Below, piece by piece: positions 18,891 through 29,253 of a stretch of 64,000 bases of DNA. The stretch is from Methylobacterium radiodurans (lineage in GTDB: Bacteria > Pseudomonadota > Alphaproteobacteria > Rhizobiales > Beijerinckiaceae). Under the pieces are notes generated by a model. The model was not told the origin of the DNA and ran no database searches. It worked only from the letters and a program-made list of their open reading frames with translations. Each line of letters begins with the position of its first letter. The stretch's first letter is position 1. The DNA is taken from NCBI RefSeq assembly GCF_003173735.1, contig NZ_CP029551.1:5475696-5539695 (forward strand), given 5' to 3'. Position numbers and translations under genes: made by a program.

Positions 18891-20354
18891 CTAGCCGGCG
18901 AGACGCCGGCTGAGCGCTCCGATATAGGTGCGGGCCGTGCCCTTGCAGGCTCGCTTGGCCTCGTAGAGCGCCGCATCGGCGTGGCGCAGGATCTCCTCCC
19001 GCCCCCCGGTGGCGTCGCCGGACCAGGCGACACCGATCGTCCCGGTGACGCTCGCGATCCGGCCCGGCCCGTCGACGATGATGTGCAGGTCGCGCAGCAA
19101 CCTCTGGACCAGCGGGTCCAGGGCCGCCCGCCCTACCGCCGCGGGAACCAGCACCGCGAACTCGTCGCCGCCGAGCCGCGCCGGGGTGCAGGCGGCCAGG
19201 TACGGGGCCCGTAGGCGGTCCGCCACGCGGCGCAGGACCGCGTCGCCCGCGGCGTGCCCAAGGGCGTCGTTGACGGCCTTGAACCCGTCGAGATCGATCA
19301 GCAGGACCGCGACCTCCCGGCCGCGCGCGCGGGCGTCCCGAAGGCCGTCGTCGAGGAGCTGGTTGAACGCCGCTCGGTTCGACAGCTGCGTGAGGTCGTC
19401 GGTGCGGGCGTGGTGCAGCAGCCTCTGCTCCATGCGGTGCCGCTCGGTGATGTCCTGCATCAGGCCGACCAGCGCGGCCGGAATGCCTTTCGAGAGTTCC
19501 AGCTCGCCCATGCAGCGCACGCGCCGCCGGGTGCCCCGCGCGGTGACGAAGTCGATATCCAGGTCGAACGGCTCGCCCGTATCCAGAGCGCGCCTCACCG
19601 CATCGAGAAAGCGCGCCCGGTCGGGCGGCGGGAGGAAGTCCAGAAGTCCCGCCTTCGGCACGCCCGCGCTAACCGGCAGTTCGTGGATGGCGAAGATGCC
19701 GTCCGACCAAGTCGGCCGGCGCTCCTGAAGGTCGTAGCGCCACGATCCCATGTCGGCCATGCGCTCGGCCTGCTTGAACTGCCGGCGCTCGCGCTCGAGG
19801 TGCTCGACCGTGCGGCGAAGGTCCTCGGCGGCCTCGGCGGCCCGGAGCGCGACCCGCCGCGCCTCGAGGAGCGCCTCGGCGGCGCAGGCCAGTTCCGAGA
19901 GGATCGCCAGATCGGCGGCCGACGCGGCTGCGGAGGTCGCGCGGGGCTTGTCGTCCAGCACGCAGAGCGCACCGATGGTCACGGCATCGCCGTCATCGCG
20001 CGAGATGCGGAGCGGCACCCCCGCATAGTACCGGATGCCGGGAGATCCGGTGACATGGGGGCTCGCCGCGAAGCGCGGGTCAAGGCGCGCGTCGGCAACC
20101 ATTAGCGGAGCCTCGGTCTCGAACACCACGGGACAGAAGGCCTGGGCGCGGGGCGTCTCAGGGGCGAGTAGGCCGCAGCGCGCCTTGAACCATTGGCGCT
20201 CGCGATCCACCAGCGTGATCGAGGACATGCTCGTCCCCAGCATGCGTTGGGCGAGCTTGGCCAGCGCGTCGAACGGCCGTTCCGGGGGCGTGTCGAGCAA
20301 CCCGATATCGGCCAGAGCCCTCTGGCGCACCGCTTCCCGCTCGCTGTCCGGCAT
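18891..20354 (-). CDS. GAF-PAS-GGDEF diguanylate cyclase
   Basis: 487 residues from ATG 20354. The frame extends far upstream, but that part lacks conserved sequence, and the domain starts normally with MPDSEREAVRQRALADIGLLD. Order: GAF domain (about 25-165, with CPVVFETEAPLMVADARLDPRF), coiled linker (about 175-215), PAS domain (about 215-320) and GGDEF domain with intact RLGGDEFAVL. It should make cyclic-di-GMP; no EAL domain is present. An I-site RxxD was not confidently seen. Cytoplasmic. Its position beside the phytochrome operon suggests, but does not prove, light-linked c-di-GMP control. Confidence 0.9.
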   Translation of the reverse strand: MPDSEREAVRQRALADIGLLDTPPERPFDALAKLAQRMLGTSMSSITLVDRERQWFKARCGLLAPETPRAQAFCPVVFETEAPLMVADARLDPRFAASPHVTGSPGIRYYAGVPLRISRDDGDAVTIGALCVLDDKPRATSAAASAADLAILSELACAAEALLEARRVALRAAEAAEDLRRTVEHLERERRQFKQAERMADMGSWRYDLQERRPTWSDGIFAIHELPVSAGVPKAGLLDFLPPPDRARFLDAVRRALDTGEPFDLDIDFVTARGTRRRVRCMGELELSKGIPAALVGLMQDITERHRMEQRLLHHARTDDLTQLSNRAAFNQLLDDGLRDARARGREVAVLLIDLDGFKAVNDALGHAAGDAVLRRVADRLRAPYLAACTPARLGGDEFAVLVPAAVGRAALDPLVQRLLRDLHIIVDGPGRIASVTGTIGVAWSGDATGGREEILRHADAALYEAKRACKGTARTYIGALSRRLAG

Positions 20355-20616
20355 GCCGCTCTCCCGCCTCCCCCGCACCTGTAGCGCGTGCCGGTAAACG
20401 GGCCGTTCGAGCCCGAGGCGTGCCCCGCTGGACGTGAGGGCCTCGACCAACCTCGCCGGCACTGCCTTATGTTCGAGCAGATTGCTCAACCGCGTTGCAA
20501 TTTCGGCGCCGACCCGCCAACATCCACTGGTATACCAAGCCCTTCGCCTAGCAGGGCCGTCCGCCCCGCGGGTCGACGGCTCCGGCGGCGGACTGGGCGA
20601 ACGAGGGACGCACGCG

Positions 20617-21768
20617 ATGTCCAACACCGTCGGCTCGCAACCGAAGGCGGGCGGAGGGCCCGGCTTCCGGCTCTTCAGGCCGATCCTGGCGGGAGCGACC
20701 CTGAGGGAGCGGCTGATCGCCTGCCTGGGGGCGCTCGCCGGCATCACCCTGACCGGCCTGATCTGCGGCCTGTTCTTCGGCCAGGGGCCCGACATCCCGC
20801 TCATCGTCGCACCGATGGGGGCCTCGGCGGTCCTGCTGTTCGCCGTGCCCGCCAGTCCCCTCGCCCAGCCCTGGCCGATCATCGGCGGCAACACGATCTC
20901 GGCCTTCATGGGCGTGCTCGCCGCGCGCTTCATCCCGGACCCGGTCGTGGCGATCGGGGTCGGCGTTTCGCTGGCGATCGCCGCGATGTCGCTGACCCGC
21001 TCGCTTCACCCGCCCGGCGGCGCGGCCGCCCTCACGGCGCTCATCGGCGGCCCGGCCGTCACCTCGGCGGGGTTCCTGTTCCCCCTCTTCCCGGTCTGCG
21101 TGAACTCGCTCATCCTGGTCGCGCTCGGCGTCGCCTTCCACCGGATCGCGCGCCGCAACTACCCGCACGTGCCGGTCGCGATCCCGGCCAACACGCACGG
21201 GACGGCCGACCTGCCCGCACCGCTCCGGGTCGGCTTCCGGGCAGAGGATGTCGACGCGGCTCTGCTCGCGCTGAACGAGACGCTGGACATCGACCGGACC
21301 GACCTCGACCGCCTTCTCCGGCAGGTCGAGCACCACGCGCTTGTGCGCGAAGAGGGCGACCTGACCTGCGGCGCAGTCATGTCGCGCGACGTCGTCACCA
21401 TCGGCCTGGACGGCAGCGCCGAGCGGGCGCGGGAGCTTCTGATCGCGCACGACATCCGGACGCTGCCCGTGCTGGAGGCGGACGGGCGCCTCGCCGGAAC
21501 GCTGGGCCTGCGCGAGCTGGCGCGGCACGGCGACAGTGGTGTCGCGCGGGCCATGTCCGACGCCAGGACCGCCGGACCGGACGATCCGGTGGTCGCCCTG
21601 GCCGCGGCCCTGACGGACGGCCGCACCCACGCGGTCGTGGTCGTTGATATAGACAGGCACGTCCTGGGGATCATCACCCAGACCGACCTGCTCGCGACCC
21701 TGACGCGCCTGCTCTCCGGCCGGGCGATCGCCGTTCCCGGTCCATTGCCGCGGCCGGCTCGCGTCTGA
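20617..21768 (+). CDS. HPP family membrane protein with C-terminal CBS pair
   Basis: 383 residues from ATG 20617. The N-terminal half has about four transmembrane helices with the HPP signature (SLHPPGGAAALTALIGG). The C-terminal half holds two CBS motifs (VMSRDVVTIGLDGSAERARELL and THAVVVVDIDRHVLGIITQTDLL). Family members are inner-membrane proteins, some linked to nitrite transport in plants and cyanobacteria; CBS domains usually sense adenine nucleotides. The actual substrate here is unknown. Monocistronic as far as can be seen. Confidence 0.88.
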   Translation: MSNTVGSQPKAGGGPGFRLFRPILAGATLRERLIACLGALAGITLTGLICGLFFGQGPDIPLIVAPMGASAVLLFAVPASPLAQPWPIIGGNTISAFMGVLAARFIPDPVVAIGVGVSLAIAAMSLTRSLHPPGGAAALTALIGGPAVTSAGFLFPLFPVCVNSLILVALGVAFHRIARRNYPHVPVAIPANTHGTADLPAPLRVGFRAEDVDAALLALNETLDIDRTDLDRLLRQVEHHALVREEGDLTCGAVMSRDVVTIGLDGSAERARELLIAHDIRTLPVLEADGRLAGTLGLRELARHGDSGVARAMSDARTAGPDDPVVALAAALTDGRTHAVVVVDIDRHVLGIITQTDLLATLTRLLSGRAIAVPGPLPRPARV

Positions 21769-22896
21769 GCGCGCCCATCGGCCGAACCCAGCTCAGATGT
21801 GAGACCAACCGATGGCGGGCGGATGCGGGCCGCGCTGCCCGCCCTTGGCCCGATCCTTGCTGCGTACATGGTTCCCTGGCGCCGCCATGTCCGCAGGATC
21901 GAGCCGATGCACGATGGGCCGCTACTCCTTCACCTGCTTCACGCTGCCCTGATGGCGTCGAGCATGATGCTCACCTGGCAGGTCTATCGCCTCCGCAAAC
22001 CCTGATCGAGGCGGCCCCTCGTCCGCTAAGCCAGGCAGCGGGTTCACGGCGCAGACCGGCGCGAACGCCACCGAGACCGCGATGGCAGTCCAGCCTACCC
22101 CGGTCCGGACCCTGCGGGACATCGCAGTGGTCGCGGGGGCTCGCCGCCATCGATGCCCACGACCTTTGTCTGGATCCAAATCGCAGTGCGGACGGCATGC
22201 TTCGGCACCTGCGCCGGACGGGCAGCCCGCTCGACGATGTTGCGGCAATTGCAGGCGGCGGCGCGGCGAATTTCAGATCACCGCGGGCGGCGAGATTGCG
22301 GATGAGGCGGATGGCAAGGTGGGCCATCGAGCGACGAGGATTTCCTTGCTGAACAAGGACTATTGGCGGAAGGGGTGTCCGACCCGAGGCATTGATATTG
22401 CTAAGTTTTTTTGATTCTTGGGGACCCTGCCCAAGCAGTTGCCCAAGCAGGCTGCTCACGCTTTTGTTCGTCCAGGTGGACAACTCGGCGGGTAAGAAAA
22501 ATCGTGGTATGGCTTGGGCGCCAGGATTCTCAGCCAAAGCCGAAGGGGTACGACATCAAGGAGTTAGACCCTCGATCACCCGTCTTAAGCGGCATCGGAC
22601 CTAGGGAATGGACCATTGGCGTGGACCTTGGTCAACGCTCGTTCTGGAGCGCTCCACAGCTTGGGGAATGGCGGTGGACCCGCCATTCGCCGAGAGAGCA
22701 AGCTGGCGGTCTGGCCGGAAGCGGACGTTCCGTATGCGACCCAATCCAGCCACCCAAACCGCCATCGGCGCTTCTAGAAAGCGGCCGTTCGTCAGCACTC
22801 CAGCAATTTCGGCTCTGCGCCAGAAGCGAACTCGAGGTATTTGCCCGAAAACAGACTAAGCGTCGAACAATCGGCTGAGCGCCGGACCGATTGGCA
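21769..22896. other. 1.1-kb gap with interspersed-repeat-like DNA and no solid gene
   Basis: No frame here has a convincing translation. A 60-residue frame ending at 22005 (from 21823) has a hydrophobic C-terminus and could be a small membrane protein, but support is weak. Around 22430-22455 the decamer GCCCAAGCAG occurs twice. Around 22720-22800 there are two imperfect copies of GAAAGCGG(A/C)CGTTC, a style of short intergenic repeat common in alphaproteobacteria. The lower GC and lack of genes suggest relic or repeat DNA next to the rearranged segment that follows. Confidence 0.45.
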
Positions 22897-23580
22897 TCAT
22901 TCGAACCTTTCGTCTCGCTCTCTATCCCTCGCCGTCTCCCATTCCCGCTCTCTCGTAACCTCTCGCGCGAGTTGGGCCTTCGCGTCGATCGCGATAGGCA
23001 TGAGGCTCGCTGAGACATCCGTCTCTAAGCTGTCGAGTAGACGAGCGTTCGCCTCCATCACCGCGGCGCGCGAGCCACTCCATCTAGTGGGCCGGAACCG
23101 CTCGACGAACACCACCAGCACGCTCCGGGGGTCGGGCGCATAGGCGAGGAGAGCCTTTGCCTGCTCCGACCAGACCTTGGGCCCACTCTCTTCGGTGCGA
23201 TGCGCGAACGTGACGAACGAGGCCGCAAGGGGATAGCGTCTCTCGCGGTCTTGGTCGCACCACGCAATGAGGTCCTCGCACGAAATTTCGTCCGCCGGGT
23301 TTGACCGGTGATCGAACACGCCAATACCTGCCCGTTGCTGCTGGTCATCTCCCTCAAACAGAGCATCCAGAACGGCTTTTGGCTGGACAGCTAGCAGGGC
23401 CTTCAGGACGTCGTCATTGTCGAACGAGTAGGTCTCGGAGGCGGCCACGGCCCTCTTAAGCCGGCCGGCGACTTCCGCTGCGAGGAGCGTGGCCCCCGGT
23501 CCATTAAGGCAGGCTCGCACGACCCTCGCCAGCTCACGGTCGCCACGCTGGTTGCCCTTCCGAAAGCTGATGCGCCGCAG
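22897..23580 (-). pseudogene. C-terminal remnant of a larger unknown protein
   Basis: The frame reads protein-like from about 23580 leftward (ISFRKGNQRGDRELARVVRA...) to TGA at 22897, but no ATG opens it; the first usable start is GTG 23520 (207 residues). The translation has well-ordered helices (VLKALLAVQPKAVLDALFEGDD, ...CEDLIAWCDQDRERRYPLAASFV) and looks like the tail of a big cytoplasmic protein. Its missing front coincides with the point where the phytochrome gene on the opposite strand also loses its front. It is therefore read as a truncated gene at a rearrangement junction near 23,560-23,600. Function not recognised. Confidence 0.6.
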
Positions 23581-23639
23581 AAGCTCTCGACCACCTGCAG
23601 ACCCTGCGCGGGCCGGACGCGGTCGACCGCATCTTCGGC

Positions 23640-25886
23640 GTGCGCCTCCTGCCCGACCGGCCGCCCTTCGACGTGGCGCTGCACCTGTCCGGCTCGGCCA
23701 TCGTCATCGAGGCCGAGCCGAGCGCGCCCGAGCACCTCAGCGCGGGCAACCTCGTGCGCAGCATGGTCGGGCGCCTGCAGCAGACCGCGGGCTACGACCC
23801 GCTCTGCCGCGAGGCCGCCCGCCAGATGCGCGCGCTCACCGGCTTCGACCGGGTCATGGTCTACCGCTTCGCGCCGGACGGCCACGGCGAGGTCATCGCG
23901 GAGGCCGCGCGCTCCGGCCTCGACCGCTACCTCGGCCTGCACTACCCGGCCTCCGACATCCCGAAACAGGCCCGCGCCCTCTACGAGCGCAACTGGCTGC
24001 GCATCATCGCCGACGTCGGCGCCCCGGCCGCCGCGGTCCTGCCGCAGCGCGACCCCGAGGGCGAGCCGCTCGACCTGTCGCTCTCGACGCTGCGGGCCGT
24101 CTCGCCCATCCACATCGAGTACCTGCGCAACATGGGCGTGGCCGCCTCCTTGTCGGTCTCGATCCTGCGCAACGGCCGGCTCTGGGGCCTGTTCGCCTGC
24201 CACCACATGGAGCCGCGCCACATCTCCCTGGAGCGGCGCACCGCCGCCGAGCTGTTCGGGCAGATGTTCTCCTGGATACTGGAGAGCCGGCAGCGCGAGG
24301 AGGAGGCCGCCCAGGAGGCGCGCTCGCGCGAGATCCACAACCGGCTGATGGGCGCGCTCGCTTCCGGCGTCACCGGCCTGGAGAGCCTGCCCGACTTCGT
24401 CGAGGAACTCGCCGCCATCGTGCCGAGCGACGGGATCGGCCTCTGGGTCAACGGCCAAGTCTTCGTGCACGGCGCGACACCGACCGCCGAGGAGTTTGCC
24501 GGGCTCGTGCGCTTCCTCAACCGCACTGCGGCGAGCCGCGTCTATGCGGTCGACGAGATCGGGCGGACGCACGAGCCCGGCCGCGATTTCACGGAGCGCG
24601 CCGCCGGCGTGCTGGCGGTGCCGGTCTCGCGCACGCCGCGCGACTTCCTGGTCTTCTTCCGCCGCGAAGTCGCGCGGACCGTGACCTGGGCCGGCAACCC
24701 GGAGAAGCCGGCGAGCCTCGGCCCGAACGGGGTGCGGCTCACCCCGCGCAAGAGCTTCGAGGCCTGGACCGAGACCGTGCGCGGGCGCTCGCTGCCCTGG
24801 TCCGAGGTCGAGCTCCGCACCGCGGAGGCGCTGCGCGTCACCTTACTGGAGGTGATCCTGCGCCTGTCCGATTCGGCCGAGCGCGAGCGCAAGGAGGCGC
24901 AGGAGCGGCAGGAGTTGCTCATCGCCGAACTGAACCACCGCGTGCGCAACATCCTCAACCTCATTCGGGGCGTGGTCACGCAGAGCCGCGCCAACGTGGA
25001 CCGGCCCGAGGACTTCACCGCGGTCGTCGGCGAGCGCATCCAGGCGCTGGCCCGCGCCCACGACCAAGTCACCTCCTCCAATTGGGGGCCGGGGTCGCTG
25101 CGCGAGCTCGTGCTCCTGGAGGCCGGGGCCTACCTCGGGAGGAAGGCCGACCGCGTCGTGCTCGACGGCGTCGATGTCTTGCTGGAGCCGCAGGCGTTCA
25201 CGACCGTGGCCCTCGTCGTCCACGAGTTGATGACGAACTCGGCCAAGTACGGGGCCCTTTGCGACAGCGCCGGCCGGGTCGACGTCCGCTGGGAACGCGA
25301 CGCCCTCGACCATCTCGTCATCCATTGGCGGGAGAGCGGCGGCCCGGCGGTGCGGGCGCCGACCCGACGCGGCTTCGGCACCACCATCATCGAGCGCTCC
25401 ATCCCCTACGAGCTCAAGGGCGAGGCCGAGGTGCGCTACGAGCTCACCGGCCTGCGCGCCCGCTTCGTAGTGCCGCCCGCATACGTCCGCTCCGCGCCCC
25501 CGAAGCGGGCCCAGCCGACCCCTCGCGAGCCGGCGCCCGCGACCCGCCTCGACGGCACGGTGCTGGTGGTCGAGGACAACATGATCATCGCGCTTGAGGC
25601 CGAGGAGGTGCTCACCGCCTTGGGCGCGACCGCGGTCGACATGGCGGCTTCGGTCCGGGAGGCGCTGCGCCTGATAGAGGCGTCGCGGCCCGACCGGGCG
25701 GTGCTCGACGTCAACCTGGGCTCCGAGACGAGCGTGCCGGTGGCGCGCCGGCTCGCCGAGCTCGGCGTCCCATTCGCTTTCGCGACGGGCTACGGCGAGA
25801 GCTTCAAGGTGCCGCCCGACCTGGGCGACATCCCGGTGATGAAGAAGCCCTACGGCGCCGACGAGTTACGACGCGCATTCCCCTGA
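23640..25886 (+). CDS. 5'-truncated bacteriophytochrome-like HWE kinase with receiver
   Basis: 748 residues from GTG 23640; the phytochrome-like frame actually opens at 23571 after an in-frame TGA. Order: end of PAS, GAF with PASDIPKQAR, PHY with W-A-G-N-P-x-K, HWE/HisKA_2 with His in ELNHRVRNILN, N-box HELMTNSAKYGAL, then a receiver with VVEDNMI and acceptor Asp in AVLDVNLG. The N-terminal PAS block that should hold the biliverdin-binding cysteine and the PHG motif is missing (about 100 residues). With no recognisable start signal at the junction, this is probably non-functional or chromophore-free. All downstream domains are intact, which indicates a recent truncation. Confidence 0.8.
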   Translation: MRLLPDRPPFDVALHLSGSAIVIEAEPSAPEHLSAGNLVRSMVGRLQQTAGYDPLCREAARQMRALTGFDRVMVYRFAPDGHGEVIAEAARSGLDRYLGLHYPASDIPKQARALYERNWLRIIADVGAPAAAVLPQRDPEGEPLDLSLSTLRAVSPIHIEYLRNMGVAASLSVSILRNGRLWGLFACHHMEPRHISLERRTAAELFGQMFSWILESRQREEEAAQEARSREIHNRLMGALASGVTGLESLPDFVEELAAIVPSDGIGLWVNGQVFVHGATPTAEEFAGLVRFLNRTAASRVYAVDEIGRTHEPGRDFTERAAGVLAVPVSRTPRDFLVFFRREVARTVTWAGNPEKPASLGPNGVRLTPRKSFEAWTETVRGRSLPWSEVELRTAEALRVTLLEVILRLSDSAERERKEAQERQELLIAELNHRVRNILNLIRGVVTQSRANVDRPEDFTAVVGERIQALARAHDQVTSSNWGPGSLRELVLLEAGAYLGRKADRVVLDGVDVLLEPQAFTTVALVVHELMTNSAKYGALCDSAGRVDVRWERDALDHLVIHWRESGGPAVRAPTRRGFGTTIIERSIPYELKGEAEVRYELTGLRARFVVPPAYVRSAPPKRAQPTPREPAPATRLDGTVLVVEDNMIIALEAEEVLTALGATAVDMAASVREALRLIEASRPDRAVLDVNLGSETSVPVARRLAELGVPFAFATGYGESFKVPPDLGDIPVMKKPYGADELRRAFP

Positions 25887-26075
25887 CGGACGTATGGCTG
25901 TTGCACCCAGGGTCACACCGCGATCCCGCCGGCGCTTGGTCAAGGCCGGTCGTGAATGGGTCGCGGTCGGCCTGCCGAGAGGGCAAGGAGGCGGGCCGAC
26001 CGCTATCGCCGACCGCGGGAAGGCGCGGTCGCGCGACCTGTTCCGAGCCGAGGCCCGGATCTCCGAATGGCTCGA

Positions 26076-29000
26076 TCAACCGGCGGGAACGCCTTGTCCG
26101 GCAGGGGCGGCTTGGCCACCCGTCGCCCCCTTCGCCTTCCGTGATCGGAAGGCCCGAGCGATCAGGACGTAGAAGAGCGGGGTTACGAACACCGCGAGCA
26201 CCGTCGCGGTAATCATGCCGCCGAGCACGCCGGTGCCGATGGCCCGCTGGCTGTTCATGCTGGCGCCCGTGGCGATGGCGAGCGGCACCACGCCCAGGAT
26301 GAAGGCGAGCGAGGTCATCACGATGGGCCGGAAGCGCAGCTCGCACGCCTCCAGCGCCGCCTCGTGCACGGAACGCCCCTGCGCCACGAGGTCCTTGGCG
26401 ACCTCGATGATGAGGATGGCGTTCTTCGCCGTCAGGCCGATGACCGTGATCAGGCCGACCTTGAAGTAGACGTCGTTCGGCATGTCGCGCAGCAGCATGG
26501 CGAAGACGGCCCCGACCACGCCGGTGGGCACCACCAGCAGTACGGCGAGCGGGATCGACCAGCTCTCGTAAAGCGCGGCGAGGCAGAGGAAGACGCAGAA
26601 CAGCGCCAAGGCGAGCAGGTAGACCGCCTGGCTGCCCGAGAGCTTCTCCTGCAGCGATTGCCCCGTCCAGGCGAAGTCGAAGCCGGCAGGCAGCTGTCCG
26701 GCAAGACGCTCCATTTCTGCCATGGCGTCGCCGCTGGCGTAGCCGGGGGCCGCGCTGCCGGAGATCTTGATGCTCGGGTAGCCGTTGAAGCCGACCACCT
26801 GCGCCGGGCCCATCGTCCACGAGACCCGGGCGAAGGACTGGAGCGGCACCATCTGCCCCTTCGCGTTGCGGACGTTGAGATCGAGCAGGTCCTCCGCCCG
26901 CATGCGCCGCGACGCCTCGGCCTGCACGATGACCCGCTGCATGCGCGCCTGGTTCGGGAAATCGTTGACGTAGGCCGAGCCGAGGCTTGTCGAGAGCGCG
27001 TCGTTGACGTCGGCGAAGGTGACGCCGAGCGCGTTCGCCTTCTGCCGGTCCAGGGTCAGCTCGATCTGCGGGGCGGTCGGCAGCCCCTCGACGTAGACGC
27101 CCTGCAGGATCGGGCTCTGGCTCGCCGCCTTCAGGAGCTGGTCGCGCGCGGCCGCGAGAGCGGCATAGCCCTGCTGACCCTTGTCCTGCAGGCGGAAGGC
27201 GAAGCCACTGGAGTTGCCGAGCGCCTCGATGGCCGGCGGCGACAGCGACATGGCGATGGCATCAGGCAGGCCCCCCAGCACCGCGTTGGCCCGGGCGCTG
27301 AGCGCCTCGGCGCCGTCGTCGGGCCCACGCTGCTTCCAGTCCTTCAGGGTGACGAAGGAGAGCGCCGCGTTCTGGCCCTGACCCGAGAAGCCGTAACCAA
27401 GGAGCACGACGCGCGTGGCGACCGCCGCCTCGGTCCCGAAATGTGCCTCCATGCGCTTGGCCACGTCGAGGGTGCGCTCGGTGGAGGATTCCGGCGGGGT
27501 CTGCGCGTCGACGATGATGTAGCCCTGGTCCTCGATGGGCAGGAAGCTCGTCGGCATGCGGACGTAGCCCCAGCCCAGCGCCGCGACGAGCGCCGCGTAG
27601 ACAAGGAGCGCGCGCACCGGCCGGCGCAGCATCCCGGCGACACCCGAGCGGTAGGCCAGCGTGCCGGCCTGGAAGCGGCGGTTGAACCAGCCGAAGAAGC
27701 CGCCCTTGGCGTGGCCGTGGCCGGCCTCGACCGGCTTGAGGAGCGTGGCGCAGAGCGCGGGCGTCAGCGACAGCGCCAGGAAGGCCGAGAAGGCGATGGA
27801 GGTCGCCATGCTGACCGCGAACTGGCGGTAGATCACCCCGACCGAGCCGGGGAAGAAGGCCAGCGGCACGAAGACGGCGATCAGGACCGCGGTGATGCCG
27901 ACGATGGCCCCGGTGATCTGGCCCATGGCCTTGCGGGTGGCCTCGCGCGGCGGCAGGCCCTCCTCGGTCATAATGCGCTCGACGTTCTCGACCACGACGA
28001 TGGCGTCGTCGACGAGGATGCCGATGGCCAGCACCATGCCGAACATGGTCAGCACGTTGATGGAGAAGCCGGCCAGCAGCAGGGCGCCGCAGGTGCCGAG
28101 CAGCGCCACCGGCACCACGATGGTCGGGATGATGGTGTAGCGGACGTTCTGAAGGAACAGGAACATGACGGCGAAGACCAGCGCCATCGCCTCGGCGAGC
28201 GTCATCAGCACCTTCTTGATCGACACCTCGACGAAGGGCGTGGTGTCGTAGGGCACCGTGACGCTCACGTTGGCCGGCAGCGTCCTGGAGAGCTGGGCGA
28301 GCTTCGCCTTGACGCCGGTGGCGGCGGCGAGCGCGTTGCCGCCCGGGGCGAGCTGGATGCCGATGCCGGCCGCCGGACGGCCATCGAGGCGGGTCTGCAT
28401 CGTGTAGGACTGGCCGCCGAGCTCGACCTCGGCCACGTCGCGCAGGCGCACGAGCGAACCGTCCGGGTTGGCGCGCAGCACGATCTCCTCGAACTCGGCG
28501 ACGGTGGTGAGCTGCCCCTTCACCAGCACGTTGGCAGCGATGCGCTGGCCTTCCTTCGCCGGCTGGGCGCCGACGATGCCCGAGGCGACCTGCGCGTTCT
28601 GGGCGCCGACCGCCGCCGTGACGTCGCCCGGCGTCATGCCGAAGCCGACGAGCTTCACCGGGTCGATCCAGATGCGCAGCGCCTTCTCGGACGAGAACAG
28701 GGTGGCGCGCCCGACGCCCGGCACGCGTCGCAGTTCGCCGAGGAGACGGCGGGCGGCGAGGTCGCCGAGATCGCTCTCGCTCAAGGAACCGTCCTTGGAA
28801 GAGACGATGACGAACTGGAGGAAGCTGGTGCTGGCCTCCTCGACAATGACGCCCTGCTGGGTGACCGCGCGCGGCAGCCGCGCCTCGATGCGCTTGATCC
28901 GGTTCTGCACCGCGACCGTCGCCTTCGACGGGTCCGAGCCCGGGGCGAAGGAGGCCATGATCTGGGCCATGCCCGACGTGTCGCTGGTCGACTCGAAGTA

Positions 29001-29228
29001 CATCAGCCCCGGGATGCCGTTCAGCTCCTCCTCGATGATGCGGGTGACGCCGTCGTAGAGCCGCTCGGGCGGAGCGCCGGGATAATTGGCCGTGACCTGG
29101 ATCGTGACGGGGGCCACGTCCGGGTACTGCGAGACCGGCAGGAAGGCGATGGAGATGGCCCCCACCAGCATGATGAAGATGGAGACCGCCCAGGCGAAGA
29201 TCGGGCGCTCGATGAAGAAGCGGGTCAT
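26076..29228 (-). CDS. RND-family multidrug efflux transporter (HAE1, AcrB/MexB type)
   Basis: 1050 residues, the full length of the HAE1 family. It begins MTRFFIERPIFAWAVSI, typical of AcrB-like pumps. The transmembrane proton-relay Asp pair lies in GILVDDAIVVVENVERI, and GxGGVGxA-type linkers, large periplasmic loops and 12 transmembrane helices are recognisable. It exports drugs or solvents through an AcrA-type adaptor and an outer-membrane channel using the proton gradient. The adaptor gene immediately upstream (29254 on) is cut, so this pump would need a partner from elsewhere. A gap of 25 bp separates it from that adaptor fragment. Confidence 0.93.
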   Translation of the reverse strand: MTRFFIERPIFAWAVSIFIMLVGAISIAFLPVSQYPDVAPVTIQVTANYPGAPPERLYDGVTRIIEEELNGIPGLMYFESTSDTSGMAQIMASFAPGSDPSKATVAVQNRIKRIEARLPRAVTQQGVIVEEASTSFLQFVIVSSKDGSLSESDLGDLAARRLLGELRRVPGVGRATLFSSEKALRIWIDPVKLVGFGMTPGDVTAAVGAQNAQVASGIVGAQPAKEGQRIAANVLVKGQLTTVAEFEEIVLRANPDGSLVRLRDVAEVELGGQSYTMQTRLDGRPAAGIGIQLAPGGNALAAATGVKAKLAQLSRTLPANVSVTVPYDTTPFVEVSIKKVLMTLAEAMALVFAVMFLFLQNVRYTIIPTIVVPVALLGTCGALLLAGFSINVLTMFGMVLAIGILVDDAIVVVENVERIMTEEGLPPREATRKAMGQITGAIVGITAVLIAVFVPLAFFPGSVGVIYRQFAVSMATSIAFSAFLALSLTPALCATLLKPVEAGHGHAKGGFFGWFNRRFQAGTLAYRSGVAGMLRRPVRALLVYAALVAALGWGYVRMPTSFLPIEDQGYIIVDAQTPPESSTERTLDVAKRMEAHFGTEAAVATRVVLLGYGFSGQGQNAALSFVTLKDWKQRGPDDGAEALSARANAVLGGLPDAIAMSLSPPAIEALGNSSGFAFRLQDKGQQGYAALAAARDQLLKAASQSPILQGVYVEGLPTAPQIELTLDRQKANALGVTFADVNDALSTSLGSAYVNDFPNQARMQRVIVQAEASRRMRAEDLLDLNVRNAKGQMVPLQSFARVSWTMGPAQVVGFNGYPSIKISGSAAPGYASGDAMAEMERLAGQLPAGFDFAWTGQSLQEKLSGSQAVYLLALALFCVFLCLAALYESWSIPLAVLLVVPTGVVGAVFAMLLRDMPNDVYFKVGLITVIGLTAKNAILIIEVAKDLVAQGRSVHEAALEACELRFRPIVMTSLAFILGVVPLAIATGASMNSQRAIGTGVLGGMITATVLAVFVTPLFYVLIARAFRSRKAKGATGGQAAPAGQGVPAG

Positions 29229-29253
29229 GGCGGGCCGGTCCTGTGCGGCTGGG

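Noticed and set aside
21823..22005. 60-residue frame with hydrophobic C-terminus
   Set aside because: Weak start context and no recognised family; kept only as a note within the intergenic entry.
23489..25597. 702-codon frame overlapping the truncated phytochrome
   Set aside because: Arg/Pro/Gly-rich translation in the wrong frame; the phytochrome frame has all domains.
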